Shown: positions 52,566-63,919 of the stretch, one piece after another
Numbering within the stretch: the first letter of the stretch is position 1
Layout of the letters: each line of letters opens with the position of its first letter
From: Opisthorchis felineus
Lineage: Eukaryota; Platyhelminthes; Trematoda; Opisthorchiida; Opisthorchiidae
Direction of reading: 5' to 3'
DNA length: 64,000 bases
Assembly (NCBI GenBank): GCA_004794785.1
Contig: SJOL01006485.1
Location: forward strand, 141,951-205,950
Notes under the pieces: model-generated
Database searches by the model: none
Told to the model about the DNA's origin: nothing
What the model saw: only the letters and a program-made list of their open reading frames with translations
Program-made: the position numbers and the translations under genes

Positions 52566-53919
52566 AACCAAGTATTGTTTGCTGCACCGCGTCCTTATAG
52601 GTTTATTCAGCATACTTGAGCATCTAGCCCCGTGATGGCAGCACTTAGATTCTTGTAACCCAAGGAGCTGAGGTACTGGACCAGGATGGTGCCGCAACGG
52701 ATCTAATTTGATGTGTCGGTTAAACAATACACGGAGAGAACTAACGCGCATATTTGGAAAGATGTCGTTTTGCCGGAAAATACACCTGATCGTAATGCTG
52801 ACAAGAGTACAAATGTTTTGACGAAGATTGGACTCAGTGTTCAGACCATCCAGCCTACCCAACAAATGAAGCTCCAGTTACGTGTTCTGATTCCAAACCT
52901 CGTGGAGTTTAAGACGACAGATTAAGACGATGACATTAGCGGAGCACTAGTTCAGTGACCTGAAGAACTTCAGATACCATGTACCATGTGTGTCAACCTC
53001 GGTTAAGAATGCGCAACAACTTCAACATTCCTGGTTTGGTCTCGGCACCGCCTCGTAAGCCCATCGAAACGATTTAAGTGGATATTTCATTCCATGCTAT
53101 CCAGATCACCATCTGTGAAGCACCATCCAAAGCTTGCGCGTTATAAAGTTTAAATCTCCTTTTTGCTTCCTACCTGGGAAAGCAAGGTCAGTTGAAGCAA
53201 AGCCCCGATCTCTGGGCCTCGTGCTTCCCCAGAATAGTACCAAAATGTTTCTTGCTTGGCTGAGCAATTTATAAGCACTTTCCGTTTTAGACCTGGTAGT
53301 TCAACCTACAAGACCGTCTGGTCCAGAAACACCAAACACAAATCCATACTTACAAATTCGATCTCCGATCACCGTGAAAATGTGTGCTTCAGTTGAATCC
53401 CTATTCCTGTAGACTGCAGCACGAGTGCACAGTGGAAGGTGTACAACTTCGCCTTTGTTTTACTAGCCACATATGTCAGGACCAAATTAATCGATGCCCA
53501 AGTACAAAACAATCCACCTATTGACATGATAAAAATGCGGAAACGACATGACAGCTGGCGGGTTGTGGAAAACAACAACTAACAGCAGCTGTTGGAAGAC
53601 AACAAGAATGCAGTGGATAGACATAGCCCACCAAATACAGAGATTAAGTCCGTCTAGTGTAGAGAAATAACTTGTGCGCAGTACAGTTAGCAGGGGAAAA
53701 ACAGTGTAACTATATTTCGCAGATTGCAGAAATCGAATGAGGATGAAGATTATCGAGAAGATTGAAACTAAGATAACAAGATAGTTAACACGCACTGCTA
53801 ACGTACGACATTCTGAAGCATAGAGCTAAATCACCAAAGGCCTATAGATAAAAAAGATCTGCTATTCTTTAACGATTGGCTTTCGCCTCGTTAAACGGCG
53901 TAAATGGTAATAAAATAAC

Positions 53920-54100
53920 CGCTCAGCTGCGACACCCTTTCGGTGCATAACTGCCATGCTACCCGAAGGAAGCACGAGGGCTGAGCTATTGACAGGTTGT
54001 CCAAGCCAAGACAACAGCACTCGAGATGCAGAGGTGGGATTTCAACTAAAGATCTTCCGGTCAGCAAGTTTACGCCTTAACCAGTGAGCTATCTCAAGCT
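53920..54100 (-). mobile_element. tRNA-derived SINE (copy 1)
   Basis: On the minus strand the 5' end reads like a tRNA: an A box with tagctcactggttaaggcg (54073-54091) and a B box with agttgaaatccca (54034-54047), about the spacing of a pol III internal promoter. The 3' body (about 53921-54007) is shared with 60796-60884 in the same orientation, with conserved blocks gcaccgaaagggtgt and tgcttcc. A SINE is the simplest explanation. Confidence 0.7.
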
Positions 54101-56133
54101 TCGTTAAACAGTGTAATACAAGGTATGGGAATTTTTTGTGCATGTGGTTTGCGAAGAATTTGACTGGAATCTTTTGTTTTCTCATGTTGCAGCACAATCA
54201 ATAAGGTTTGTTGGTGTGTGTTGATAATGCAGACGTAGGAAGGGTGATTTTCTCAATCATTAGTATGACGAGCAGGGTCACCTCGGTAGAAGTTGATGAC
54301 GCTCCACGCGGTACACCTGCATATAACTGTAAAAAATGTCTCACTAATAAGAAATGCCGTTCCACCCTGTTAGATTTAGTGCCAAGCTCTTCCATTTAGA
54401 CAGCCAACGACCAGATATCGGCGTCCTACAAGCAACGTTCAAATTCAGACAGCTGGTAGAACACGAGAACAAAGGAGTATTGGCCAGATAAAGCATTCAG
54501 TAAGGCCATGTATCCCTTTGTGGATGTGTGAATTTATTGCATTGTCATCAAATTGAGACCTATTCACTTATTCATGACGTCAACAAGGTCTTTGGTGATG
54601 TCGGCCAACAAGGCCAATCGATCTCTGCTTATTCGTGCAGAATCAAAGTGACTTCACACGAGTTGAAAAACGCACATACGTACACACGTGCATACGTTAC
54701 TAGGACGTCAATACCAATGCAGCCTGTTGCGTAGTGAGGAAGTTAATGTTTCCTAAAGCAAATGCTGAATAAAGGTTTGGTTCATTTACTAAGTAGTCGA
54801 TTGGACCGACAATTGGCAATTCCGCAGATTGTAGCTTCGACTCAAGAAGTTAAAGTACATAAGATTTATAAACTACTATTCTTGATTGAAAAAGTGCCTT
54901 GCTGACCTAGTATTAGTGTGGGAAATGTGAGCTGAAAGAATTCGTTTCCGCTCCAAGTCTTACTGTATCTCCTTGTCAAAAAAGCACCAGTAAACTGCCC
55001 AAATTTCACTCCGTTGTCTGGATTTTCCTCACATGAAGATTTCGACATGATAAATCAATGCGATATGAAGTCACCCCCCCCCTCTCCCGCAGCATAGAGT
55101 TGATTGAACCAGTTGATCGGCAGAAACGCAAGCAAGACCCAGTAAGCACTAGGTGAGAACTGAAAGTCCGATTAGGCTCTTTGCGGAACACGCTTGTTGG
55201 TTAGTGTGGGATAAACGACCGAGTGAAGTGAAAAAAGACGCTGAACAACTATATCGAGCGTTTGCCCTGGGAGCTATCAAACGCCGAAATTAAAATATGT
55301 TGGCAAGCTAATTATTAGTGCACTGATTTGAACAGATAAGGATACACCCAAAAACGGGAGTGGGGGTCATAAGTGACACATTACATCCAAATTAGGCCAT
55401 AAAAGGTATTGGAAGTTGATAACGTGATTAGGTATTGACACTTTCACAAGGACAAGGTGCAGTCTCCAAACTTCAAACCTCAATGGAAAGGAGACAGCTT
55501 CCGGTTACCCCATACAGTTCTGGATAACCCCTTTTGCACATTCCTTTGTCCACAGGCTAATATTGGAAGAGAGAGGTCTGTTAGGCCAAAACAAAGATAA
55601 CCGATCAACCAAGCTCCAAAACAGCCCAGACACCAAATTAATAGGTCTGCGGGGATTACATTACCGGAACGAAAGATAGCACTATCCAGACAATATCCGG
55701 TAACCGATATTTAGGAAAATGCCTGGGCATACGGCCACTGTGCACTAATAAAGGAGTGTAATTTTTAGCTTTTTGACTAAAAAATGGGGCGTATTAATCG
55801 GATCGTCCTAGTCTAGACACTCTTTTGTCCACTTTTGTATCGTTTTGTTCTAGCATATTATCGAGTACTTAAAATCACGACAGAACACATTTCCAAGCTT
55901 TCTTCCTAACGTGCTCCTTCCAACAAGGAAGCATAATTTTCGTATGCTTTTGAGACAATAATCCCTTGAAGCACTCACATGCAACTAAGCAGGGTTGTTA
56001 GCGAGTTCATAAAAATTATAATCCGCAGTCATGTAGTTGTCAAACCTTGCAAAAGTCATACAACCACAATTTCAGAGCTACAATTTACAAAGCTAAATGA
56101 AACGTTTTACGCCTGATTCGCCTTTTTACTCAC

Positions 56134-56461
56134 CCGTCTGGATTCGGTAAGATGCATCTTGTTGACGTTCCACGTTGTAGTGATGTACACGATTCAAATG
56201 ACATATGGAGATGACATAATTCCGGTTCACAGATTCTCGCAAAAGAAAGAGACCTTCAGCAGCACCGTGAGCCACCAGCTGCTCTTCAGCTTGCTCACGA
56301 GTGATCTTTCCGTGAAAATACAAAGTAGATTCTGGAGGGACGGCGCCAGGAAGCAGGGGGAGCAGATGGGCAGATATCATTACAAGGGCGCTGGAACTTT
56401 TAGTGGACCCGGAACTGAACTGTGAGGGCGAAATGGAATGAAAGTTGGCTGGGTGGGTCAT
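56134..56461 (-). CDS. SYK-like: Syk-like kinase exon 1: N-terminus and most of N-SH2
   Basis: Encodes residues 1-109 plus one base. A Ser-rich, poorly conserved leader of about 46 residues is followed by the SH2 core: YFHGKITREQAEEQL (48-62), the phosphotyrosine pocket FLLRES with the invariant Arg75, and the strand HHYNVER with the His that packs against phosphotyrosine. The frame ends ...YRIQTG at a consensus donor (gtgagt). The ATG at 56461 lies immediately after a strong acceptor (pyrimidine-rich tract ending ttttag), so the start was taken as this Met. An upstream coding exon cannot be excluded, and Met28 is an alternative start. The acceptor implies either a 5'-UTR intron or spliced-leader trans-splicing. 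Confidence 0.92.
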
Positions 56462-57892
56462 CTAAAAACCAACAAGAAGAAGGAACATTGTGAGGATTTG
56501 GACTGAATGATGACCGGGACTCCTCCCGTAGACTGGATGCTCTGAGAAAACCACCACCGAAACGTTGTTCAACAAATTAGAAGAATGGGCTTCGCTGCGC
56601 TTAGCTCTTTGAAGCAGTTATTGGTCCATGGTGATAGACTGATCCAGGGTAAATATGCTGTGTTGTGAGTAATGACAAGCATTTACGCGCAATATTTGGG
56701 ATTACACTAATAACCAGACGTTTTCAGAATAGCAGTAGCTACCTTTCTGTTGGGTTTTTCACATTTCAGTGGAACACTACAATCCTAGATCCCACAATAT
56801 TATAAAAGCCTAATCTAGATGTAACCATAAAAACTAGTGGGAGAAAGTGCATCGAGCAGGCCGTCAGCTTGTCAGTCACCAAAATAGAAAGAACAAGAAG
56901 TGTAGGCCATCCCGGGGCAGTCTAGCTATAAACCTCCAGTTAGACCATTAGTAAAAAGGAATGCCAAGCGGGATAAAAGTTGCTTCTAAGGTGGACTGAG
57001 GGCGTGGGAACAGGTACGCATCATACAAACCAGTCAGGCAAATTGATCAAAATCGAGAGCCTACTGCTCCTTAACGTAGATTTGGACAGCCTGCTGGTAC
57101 AAGCTCGACTGAGCAAGCGAAATGAATGTGCAGGCAGAAGCAACATTTAAAGCGCCATCAGTTGTATTAGGTTCAAAAACTCATCCCTCTTGAAAACTAT
57201 AGTTTTGTGGGAGGTGGCAAGTTCAGTTTATTTGCTAACTAAAAATCAGATCTATACTACATCCGTGAGTGACTAGCATTAATAACACCTGCCAATCGCT
57301 TGTGCAAAAAATGCCCTTGTTATTTGCTCAGTAGAAAAGAGCGAAATCCTAGCCTGAAGGTTCCTAGTTGGAGTCTGTCGCGGGCTTTTCCAGTACTTCC
57401 TTCATGGTTTGGAAAACCCTGTCGTAGTTATGCTTTCTTCGGATTGCATGGCAGCTACGCATCAAAGGGATTCAGTCTGATTATGAAATTTATTTTATTA
57501 GAGACAGTTTTCTGTTCTGCCAGGATATTTGTGCGGATAGCGGTTATCTTGTTTGGACCGCCCGCACAACAAGGGTTTAGCTCGCTTTCTTCTATCAGAT
57601 GGCTTTCTCAGTAGATGAATTAGGATGCTTCTTCAATCTTGACGCGTGCAACTTCACTGTACTTAGGCTTTGTCTGAGCAACGCTTGTTCCCTTTATTGG
57701 ATTCCGTTCGTTTCGATTTGAAGGGAGGTGCGATGAAAAGTAATTCCGACACAGATTACAGCGGGTTTTTTTCGACACACAGGCACAACAAAACGCTGTT
57801 AATCGTTTACGTAAACATTGCAGTTCAGAAAGTCAGGCGAACCGTCTTCGGTTTCAATTTTAAATGCGAAAGATGCCACTGATGCACCTCTA
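56462..57892 (-). other. Region between the MCM-like exons and Syk-like exon 1
   Basis: 1.4 kb. On the minus strand it contains the pyrimidine-rich acceptor just before Syk-like exon 1. A Cys-rich open patch (CNLCRNYFSSHL) near 57.7 kb is not assignable. Any final exons of the upstream gene should be here but I could not define them. Confidence 0.5.
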
Positions 57893-58075
57893 CCAAAAGT
57901 GTGGGTATTTCTGACTGTTCTCTGCGGTCGACACACATTGAACGAGCTTTTTTATCGTACAACGATGACCACTAGTGTGTAACCCCTCAATAATATTTTC
58001 TGAGATGCCTAGAGGCCATTCTGATAGGAGTTCTTTTGTGTTGATGAGTAAAAATGCAAACTTCCGAGGTTCGTA
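57893..58075 (-). CDS. MCM-like gene, exon-like segment with degenerate Walker A region
   Basis: After acceptor agttttgcag the frame reads YEPRKFAFLLINTKELLSEW, then PLGISENIIEGL. In MCM proteins the equivalent hydrophobic strand is followed by a glycine-rich Walker A; here the strand is followed by NTKELL, as in the MCM-related protein MCMDC2 whose ATP site is degenerate. The 3' border is not resolved: the frame stays open to the stop at 57890. Identification rests on strand pattern recalled from the family, not on a computed alignment. It could be part of a pseudogene. Confidence 0.4.
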
Positions 58076-58220
58076 CTGCAAAACTTATGAGTTACCTTTC
58101 ACCGATAGCCACCCAACGTAACTGTCCATACTCTGGGTCCATCTACATATTATCCTGCTCAGGGTCAATGGAACAGTGTACAAATACGACGCTGATTCTA
58201 ACTGCTAAAGATTCGCTTAC

Positions 58221-58355
58221 TGTGGATGGCGGACAACCGTGCGTTGGATTCAATGATCTAACCAGTTCATATATGCTGACCAGTTCTAATTTAAAAGTTC
58301 TCCACGTAATATATGCGCTTGGGTGTCGTATTGATGTAATGATAGTGAGAACAAG
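58221..58355 (-). CDS. MCM-like gene, exon-like segment with frame conflict
   Basis: A strong acceptor (gattatttcag, with an alternative four bases on) and donor (gtaagc) bound this segment. With the phase left by the previous exon it reads ACSHYHYINTTPKRIYYVEN, which suits the last strand of an MCM OB fold, but then meets TAA. The next frame is open through FKLELVSIYELVRSLNPTHG, which resembles the MCM segment before the AAA module (helix, Ser-Leu, Pro, Gly). The two halves in different frames suggest a frameshift, an unrecognised tiny intron, or a pseudogene. Confidence 0.38.
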
Positions 58356-58857
58356 CTGACTGAAATAATCACCACATAAAAACAGCGGGATAGTGGCAGA
58401 TAAACAATTGACGTTTTTCAGCACTAATGACAGTGGCTGTCAAGTATGAGTCGAAAGCAACAGTGAATCATTCCAGTGCTGTCAAAACTATGCCGTCACG
58501 GCGTCCCTTATAATGGCTAGGCAGTAAAAGCTAAATCCACATTAGTGAATCATGATTCATTTCCTGTTTTAACGTACCGAAAACTGTTCCGAATGTATGT
58601 GGTAATATTTGGGCTGCGAATAGAAAGGTTGGAATTCGCACACCGAATGAATTCCGTTTCAGTTCAGAGATGCAACCGCTTCGTCATCAGTCAGCTAACG
58701 CTCCGGTTTGGCTAAGAGGAACTTACAGATAGCTTAACGTGTCAGCACGCGTCTCGAAAGACATGGTACTTTAACGGATGGTTAGGCCATGCACTGATTT
58801 AATATGAAGACACGCTTGACCATTTGTTTGGTTTATGTGCATGTTCACGCTTCTTAC

Positions 58858-59172
58858 CGACCACCCGCCCAATGGATGTCACTTTAACCTGGTGGTTGGG
58901 TTTGAGTTCCAAAACGACCAACATTTCTAGATCTACAAAAGCAGCGTGCCATCCTCCAATTTGTACATTTGTAAGACATGGTCTAACAGGTGGGCAAAAA
59001 TTGAAACGATCCAGGAGTTCAAATGACTTATAAATGCTTTTCGCCAAATTCTCTGTCGGCTCGAAATCAGGAGAAACTGGAAGCGAGGAGCTTTGCAGCA
59101 GTCTCAGACTTGATTGGTCGTTAAAAACAGACCACGAATAACCGGTGAATAATGGTTCACTTCCGGAAACTA
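58858..59172 (-). CDS. MCM-like gene, exon with OB-fold-like segment
   Basis: A 315-base segment between acceptor tttgtttttag and donor gtaaga, open for 104 codons. The first half is polar; the second half ends VDLEMLVVLELKPNHQVKVT then SIGRVV. That is the pattern of the MCM N-terminal OB fold, where an acidic/hydrophobic strand is followed by a Lys/Pro-x-(Asp/His) turn, alternating Val strand and a Gly-Val end. The nearest family I can suggest is MCMDC2 (meiotic recombination), or another diverged MCM. Entry and exit phases are both one base, and the entry phase agrees with the exon at 60.7 kb. Confidence 0.5.
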
Positions 59173-59884
59173 CTAAAAACAAATCACTTTGTTAAATACG
59201 TTTGAGAATTTTTAGGTCGCATCTAGACAAGTAATGTTTCCAATCCATTTCGCCGTCTCTTCTTAGCCAGGATTACTTTTAAGTCATTCTGTAAGTTACA
59301 GATTTTAAACTCGCAAGTCTTATGAGAGAGACTGCTCAGTGTGGCGCATAGGACATAGGATAACTTATTGGATATTATGCAGCTTACTTTTCTACAATTA
59401 CCCCGAGAAGAAGAAGAAGAAACTTTTGGTCGTATTAGACTGAAGGCTGTAAGTCAAACAACCCCGTGGTTGACAAGCCGTCAGTGCCGTGTATATCTCT
59501 GTGATCTCAATAAACGGAAAAAAAAATTAGTAAAGACGAATTCAGCAAAATTATTGACAACACACAAAAGATACACACTGGCGCATAACCGCCATATAAC
59601 CACGAGGAAGGAAAGTCTTAGTAATTAGTGGAAACAAAAGGGAAGGGTAGGGACGTAGTGAAAAGCAGCCATACGTACTTATGGTAAGCAATTAAGAATA
59701 AGACGCCTACATTTTTAGACGGCATTAAATTGAACACACCTGGGCATTACGTCGACTTAAGATGTCATCACCGGGATCAACCTAGAAAACCACACCCGAC
59801 ATAAGCCCAGAGGACGACGGCAGGCAAGCGTTAGCCAGACAGTCAGGTTAAGACATGACAGCATAGGTGTCAACGGGACCAATT

Positions 59885-60125
59885 GCGTGCCACATCCCAC
59901 AAGGCTACTAATGACGTGCAACAAAGATTACGTGGGCCCAAGCCAGGGAGGCGCGAAGACCCCGCAACACTTAATTCGAATGCAGTCGCTTCAATTTCGC
60001 CTTACCATGCAATGGTTTTCCCCCTTCTGTCAACAATAACTGGGAGCAGAAAACAGCACTTTTTCCGGTGGATGGTGGTTGGGCATACGTAATACATGCC
60101 CTAGCCACCTCAACCTGGTACTCTG
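59885..60125 (+). repeat. Interspersed repeat, copy 2 (pairs with 48427-48665)
   Basis: Shares with copy 1 the ordered blocks gcgtgccacatccc, gaagacccc and ggttgggcatacgtaataca. It lies in the putative intron between the 60.7 and 59.2 kb exons. Family unknown. Confidence 0.45.
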
Positions 60126-60543
60126 CTGCTCTAACGATTCGTTAGCAAATACCCGCTTACGAGACACATCGTTGGGTATTCGCTGCAGCTAACTAACTCT
60201 CGCCATGTTACGGAAATACCGGTGATCAGAAGCTTGGAGACACCTGAGGCCCTTGAATCGGAAGAGCCACCAGTACATCTGCCTTTCATACACGATCATT
60301 TAACTTCAAAAAGTTCGTTTCTGACGCCAGAAATGACGCAAAGTTGTCCACACCTTCGTTATCCGTGCATTGAATCGACTGCTACAGTCACGGCTTATGC
60401 AGCTGTCGAAATACATGAACGGACGAAAAAACTTAAGCTACTCATTCCTAAGTTTCAGAGAACCATAGGAAGAAGGTAAGCTCTGAAGTAAAATCTTGAA
60501 CTTTGAAGGCGTAAAATGCTTGCCAGTATTATGTTTGAATTAC

Positions 60544-60727
60544 TGTGCACAAACAAATAATCCTCAACCAAAAAGACAATGCCGTCCACATGATCCAAAT
60601 CTAGTGACCTGTCTCCGGGGGTGATGTTAATACCTGGGCTCATGATCCTTATGCATTCCGTGATAACGTCAATGGAGAGAGGGGCGATAGCTCTGACAAA
60701 CTGCACTGGTTTACTGTACACCACAGC
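60544..60727 (-). CDS. MCM-like gene, N-terminal exon
   Basis: Acceptor gttttcccatttag opens a frame [20 protein letters not shown], then [12 protein letters not shown] and, up to donor gtaatt, [18 protein letters not shown]. An earlier donor (CAG/gtatta, exon end 60634) gives the same exit phase. The helical pattern suits the MCM-family N-terminal domain, with LS(I/L) and TE positions like MCMDC2, but the similarity is weak. The other two frames hit stops quickly. Assigned to the same gene as the downstream exons by strand and phase. Confidence 0.42.
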
Positions 60728-60795
60728 CTAAATGGGAAAACACAGGGCATGAAGAATGTTTACGAGATTCAACAGGACCCTCCTCTAATAATCGT

Positions 60796-60884
60796 TCAGC
60801 TGTAACGCCCTTTCGGTGCCTAGCTGTCATGCCACCTAAAGGAAGCACAAGGGCTGGGATACTGCCAGGTTGCCCAAGCCTCCT
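60796..60884 (-). mobile_element. SINE 3' body (copy 2, truncated)
   Basis: About 75-80% identical by eye to 53921-54007 over the body segment (gcaccgaaagggcgttaca; agcccttgtgcttcc). The tRNA-like head is not seen, so this is a 5'-truncated or more diverged copy. Confidence 0.65.
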
Positions 60885-60909
60885 CTGGCCAAGAATATTC
60901 GGGAGCACA

Positions 60910-63834
60910 AATCTATTCGCAGAATTGTAGTCCGTCTTAAAATTAGCGAAAACTACTTTTTCTTGCGGGCGTACGTGTCATTGCCCAAACATTCAGCGTA
61001 ACGTAAAGATATGGTCAGTCCAACCTATACTAGGTCAAAGTCCTGACTGATACCCTGGAACTGGTGTCTTACGCGCCCAGGGTGAAGATAGTGCAACAAA
61101 CGCACCAAACCTATAGTGGATCTGTTCTTGTGGCTCTAATTTTTATATCGGAAGCAAAGCAAGGTTTCTTAAGAGATTGTCACATTACTCCCTAGTTAAC
61201 GTCGCTTTAACAAGAAAAGGTAAGCCCACTCGCCCATTTTTTTCGATTTTAACTTCAATGATATCAGAGGAAGGCGTTCAAAATTAATTGTTGCTCAAAG
61301 GGCCTATATGAATTTAACGATTGTGCAAGGATTTCAAAGATGAATTAAATTAGAGTCTGTCCAACTTCGAGCGTTTTTTAGATCACCATATTACACCCGA
61401 TTATTGACTCCATGAAGGACTCTAATTCTGTCATGACAGTCACGATCAACAACAAACATGCTGCAGAAGTAATTACGCCACCGAAATCCCTATAACAACG
61501 GTGAAAGTACACTGTGTTGGATTAAAAAAAGGAAAGGCATGAAACTGGCCTAAAAAAATCTTCCACCTCTGGAGCAAATAGTCAAAGACAAGATGCCCGC
61601 ACCTTCAAATAGCATCAAGTGGGGCAAGATACTCGTACTAGAACTGACACCACATCCATCGAGAACTTCACCCGACACAAGTCATGTATACAGCCTTAGC
61701 TAGGTAATCAATTCAGAAAACGTTAGCATGCCTTCTGCTAGGACCGGTTACGTGCCACGCCCTGTAGGAATTTTAGCCATGTGAAAGGTCAATCAAATGA
61801 ATTAAAACCAAAAGAGTACGTGCGTTTGAGTTCTTTAAGACCGCTACTGAAAACTCAATCCATTAAGTGACTATTGCTTGGAATCCAGGTGATCAGGTTT
61901 GTCCCATTGTTGCTAAACCTATGGTGGTCAGCCTCTTTGTAGTTGGCTTTTGTGCAAAGCAGTAGCCACCACGCTCTTAATGAGAAGCCGGTAGATAATT
62001 TTCCCATGTGGTCTACTGCGCCACATAGTGAGGTAGCGATTAGCTGCTTATAGCATGTTTTAGTTGGGAACTGAAAATCAAAGTCCGAATTAAGCTGAAC
62101 GTCTGACACATGACGCTTCTTTTCACGATATCGGACGAAATTCGAAGTGTTGTTAATTAGCTTCTTGCTCACAACAGTTACGAACTGTACAAGTTCACCT
62201 GATACAAAGTTGTCGACATAACTTCCGCAGATTCGTGGAACACGATCGAGTTCGGAACTATCCTTCCAACAGATTACTATACGATTCAAAATCCTGCGAG
62301 CAAATCGATTAATGTTCCTAATCGCGCGAAGATAGCATATATGCACATTATTGTCACGTTTGTGCTCCACTCTTGAGTCCAACTAAACACGTCTGGGGCA
62401 TTGCGTTTAATAGGCGTTAACCATGGAAATATGGATTTTTAGATTTTCGAAGAAACATGGTGCCCGCTAGAAATCGATCCTAATAAAAGTCCCTGGCTAC
62501 CATGTACAAAGAGAGGAATACCCAGACACTTTACGAAAACGTTTCACTCTTCAGGTCCACCACGAGCTACTTCCGGAAAACATTCCTTTCATTTTATGGA
62601 ACTTCCAGCAAAGTTTCGTAACAAGTCAAAAATTTTGTGGGTGAAGTTTCACAATTTTGTAAAGAAAGTCCGAAATATCTACAGCTTTGCAACGGGTGTT
62701 CAAATTCTTGCACATTGGTAACCCTAGTAAGTGCGAAAGAATCCGGTTCATATTGGCTAGATGCAAACACTTGGTGCAACATCCAAGAACCAACTATCCA
62801 AGACACTGGTTACCAAACCTGGAGGACCATAGACGCATATATTGCGGCAAGTGTCCATAGTTCCGTACGTTTAAGAGACTCGGTCACGGTTCACATGGCA
62901 AGAATAAACTATCTCAACACAAGTCAATACCAAATCGATGACTTTGGTCCCAGTGTAGTAAACATGCCTCCTCGTGCCCAATGGGACACCTAGTCAGAAA
63001 TTGGTGGCTAAGTTTTGGATGCCCTAGTTGGGTCCCGCCAACAGCCAAACACGTCAGACTTCGGACAGCCCATCCCTGGAGTTGCCGTTCTATTGAGCCA
63101 ACTAGTATGCAGATGGGGGATCACAAACATCTATTAAAATAAGAGGAATATGTCACACTTGAATGGGTCTCACGTTGTACGAAATGAGAGTGCAGACATG
63201 GGCCAACGTAGACACAAATACTTCCATGGCGACCAACCGATAACCATTATGAACACTTACTAGGTACCCGAATAAAGCTACGTTAGGAGTAAGCCCCACA
63301 ATTCTTCAGGTTAAAAGCGGAAGGCAGGTTTTTATTTGAATTGAGAAAATGAACTTTAACAGTTATTGTGGTGGAGTACCAAAGGAGAACCAGCGATAAG
63401 ACAACTAGCAGTATAAGGCTGCAGTTTTCTTTATTTGGCGCGCTTCCAATCGATAACACAATATCAGTGACTACTCAGAAAGATTAGTTCATTAATTCTT
63501 CTCCTTTCAAGTAGCCATGAACCAATTTACGTACGCTCAAGCGGGAGGGGCAAAGCCTGCCTGCTGTTGTAAGGTATACTGGTTTTTCGAAAAGTGGCAA
63601 TACTCTATGATCGTCCTGTGGGCTTATTTTTCGTTTGATAGTGAGAAAAAACCCAAACAAGCTCGAATCCTAGCCACAAATAACCACATTAGCTACCAGT
63701 GCTATGCGCGTACGTAAGTCAAGGCGGAGATTTGAGCCGATATCTGGATTTTACTTGACCACGCCACTGAAATCCTTCTGTGACCTCATATGAGACCAGG
63801 CATAATTTCAGAAACAGTGGAATTTTTGACATAC
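60910..63834 (-). other. Presumed intron or intergenic sequence right of the MCM-like exon
   Basis: Contains the longest open frame of the window (61855-62382, minus), which I could not connect to any family or splice model, and nothing else recognisable. Confidence 0.5.
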
Positions 63835-63919
63835 CAAAACGAGTCAACCGGTAATCTCGATCCAGGCTGTCGCGTGCTTTCTCATTGAACCACATAAATG
63901 TGTTTTTCACTTTAATGTT
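63835..63919 (-). CDS. Possible upstream exon of the MCM-like gene
   Basis: A minus-strand frame NIKVKNTFMWFNEKARDSLD then RDYRLTRF lies between a weak acceptor (gacaatag) and a consensus donor (gtatgt). The exit phase (one base) does not match the 60.7 kb exon directly, so another exon would be needed between them. Peptide composition is protein-like; no family is recognised. Confidence 0.25.

Larger units (their letters stand above)
44354..56133 (-). other. Intron 1 of the Syk-like gene
   Basis: 11.8 kb, the largest intron. It contains repeat copies at 48.43-48.67 kb, 52.475-52.565 kb and 53.92-54.10 kb. Several open frames of chance length are present. No exon was needed or recognised. 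Confidence 0.7.
7664..56461 (-). other. SYK-like: Syk/ZAP-70-type tyrosine kinase gene, 11 exons, 3' end outside window
   Basis: Gene-level entry. Eleven minus-strand exons (56134-56461, 44169-44353, 34998-35161, 27350-27485, 25856-25946, 23717-23751, 22429-22650, 19602-20011, 16640-17007, 14847-15239, 7664-7776) have GT-AG borders and agree in phase at all ten junctions. Together they give 815 residues: N-SH2 (about 48-140), linker A (141-199), C-SH2 (200-290), interdomain B (about 291-773) and the start of the kinase (774-815). Members bind ITAM-like phosphotyrosine pairs at the membrane and phosphorylate downstream adaptors; this is family knowledge. The short linker between the SH2 domains has no ankyrin repeats, which argues for Syk/ZAP-70 rather than the Shark/HTK16 type. 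The last exon ends in phase 0 and the remaining kinase exons were not found in bases 1-7663. Intron sizes run from 1.07 to 11.8 kb. Confidence 0.93.

Noticed and set aside
58054..58359. Plus-strand open frame of 101 codons.
   Set aside because: Antisense to a segment with better splice sites and an MCM-like pattern on the minus strand; no similarity of its own.
61855..62382. Longest open frame in the window, 175 codons on the minus strand.
   Set aside because: The start is TTG, there is no recognisable domain and no consistent splice sites. One frame of this length is near chance expectation for 64 kb. A weak resemblance to an MCM OB segment did not fit the exon order.
62637..62993. Plus-strand open frame of 118 codons.
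   Set aside because: Composition and lack of splice sites or domain suggest chance.
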